Below, in pieces: positions 63,856 through 64,000 of a DNA stretch of 64,000 nt. The notes beneath the pieces are model-generated. The model was not told the DNA's origin and made no database searches. It saw only the letters and a list, made by a program, of their open reading frames with translations. Position numbers and translations under genes: made by a program. The DNA comes from Dermatemys mawii. Taxonomy: Eukaryota > Chordata > Testudines > Dermatemydidae. The DNA lies in the NCBI GenBank assembly GCA_007922305.1, contig ML677385.1, positions 7,404,336 through 7,468,335 of the forward strand, written 5' to 3'. Every line of letters begins with the position of its first letter. Position 1 is the stretch's first letter.

Positions 63856-64000
63856 CTGTTTGTTGCCTATGATCAACATTTACCTTCCCTATTGTAGTAA
63901 TTCAGGGTCAATGGACATTAAAACTTATTTTTAACTTGTGACATTAGGCAAAAGTGTATTTTCAGCACTTCCTCACATGCAGCCTCTGGTTGATGCAAAG

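Overview
This window is vertebrate nuclear DNA, intron-rich and dense in transposons, most likely from a turtle or a close reptile relative. That assignment is an inference. It rests on many CR1 LINE fragments, hAT and PIF/Harbinger non-autonomous elements, a DIRS tyrosine-recombinase retrotransposon, MIR-like SINE tails and TG...CA solo LTRs, and on a host gene that reads as a clean vertebrate orthologue. No bacterial or phage-like gene organisation is present.

The only host gene I can support is SYTL5 (synaptotagmin-like protein 5, a Rab27 effector), on the minus strand. Two coding exons lie here. The start-codon exon is at 34262-34557 (ATG at 34378-34380). The next exon, at 13114-13329, encodes the FYVE-type zinc finger. 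Both have good splice signals, and their phases fit across a 20.9 kb intron. The later exons (rest of the linker and the C2 domains) must lie left of position 1. Sequence right of 34557 is upstream intron or 5' flank; I could not place a first exon or promoter.

Layout. 1-6047: intron with a solo LTR (674-1370) and a hAT element inside a CR1 fragment. 6048-11660: a nearly full-length DIRS retrotransposon on the minus strand, with inverted terminal repeats, an internal complementary region, an intact tyrosine recombinase ORF, and a frameshifted gag and RT/RNase H. 13114-13329: SYTL5 zinc-finger exon. About 15560-18785: a decayed two-gene PIF/Harbinger transposon (Myb-like tail on +, transposase on -). 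19781-33207: several hAT elements and a 1.15 kb solo LTR. 34262-34557: SYTL5 first coding exon. 38873-40590: a CR1 carrying another CR1 and two hAT elements. 41179-43297: an old MITE split by a solo LTR and a GC-rich hAT element that contains a 100-N gap. 44317-44990: a palindromic MITE split by a hAT element. 48422-52945: MITEs, a LINE reverse-transcriptase relic, a second copy of the first solo-LTR family, and a SINE. 53-64 kb: mostly unassigned sequence with small CR1 and SINE pieces.

The most informative signals are these: the DIRS element, whose recombinase is intact but whose RT has lost a catalytic aspartate and whose gag is arginine/serine rich; a shared target-site signature (central TA in 8-bp duplications) among six hAT insertions; and two unrelated hAT families inserted at the same position of two CR1 copies. 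I found no clearly undescribed biological system.
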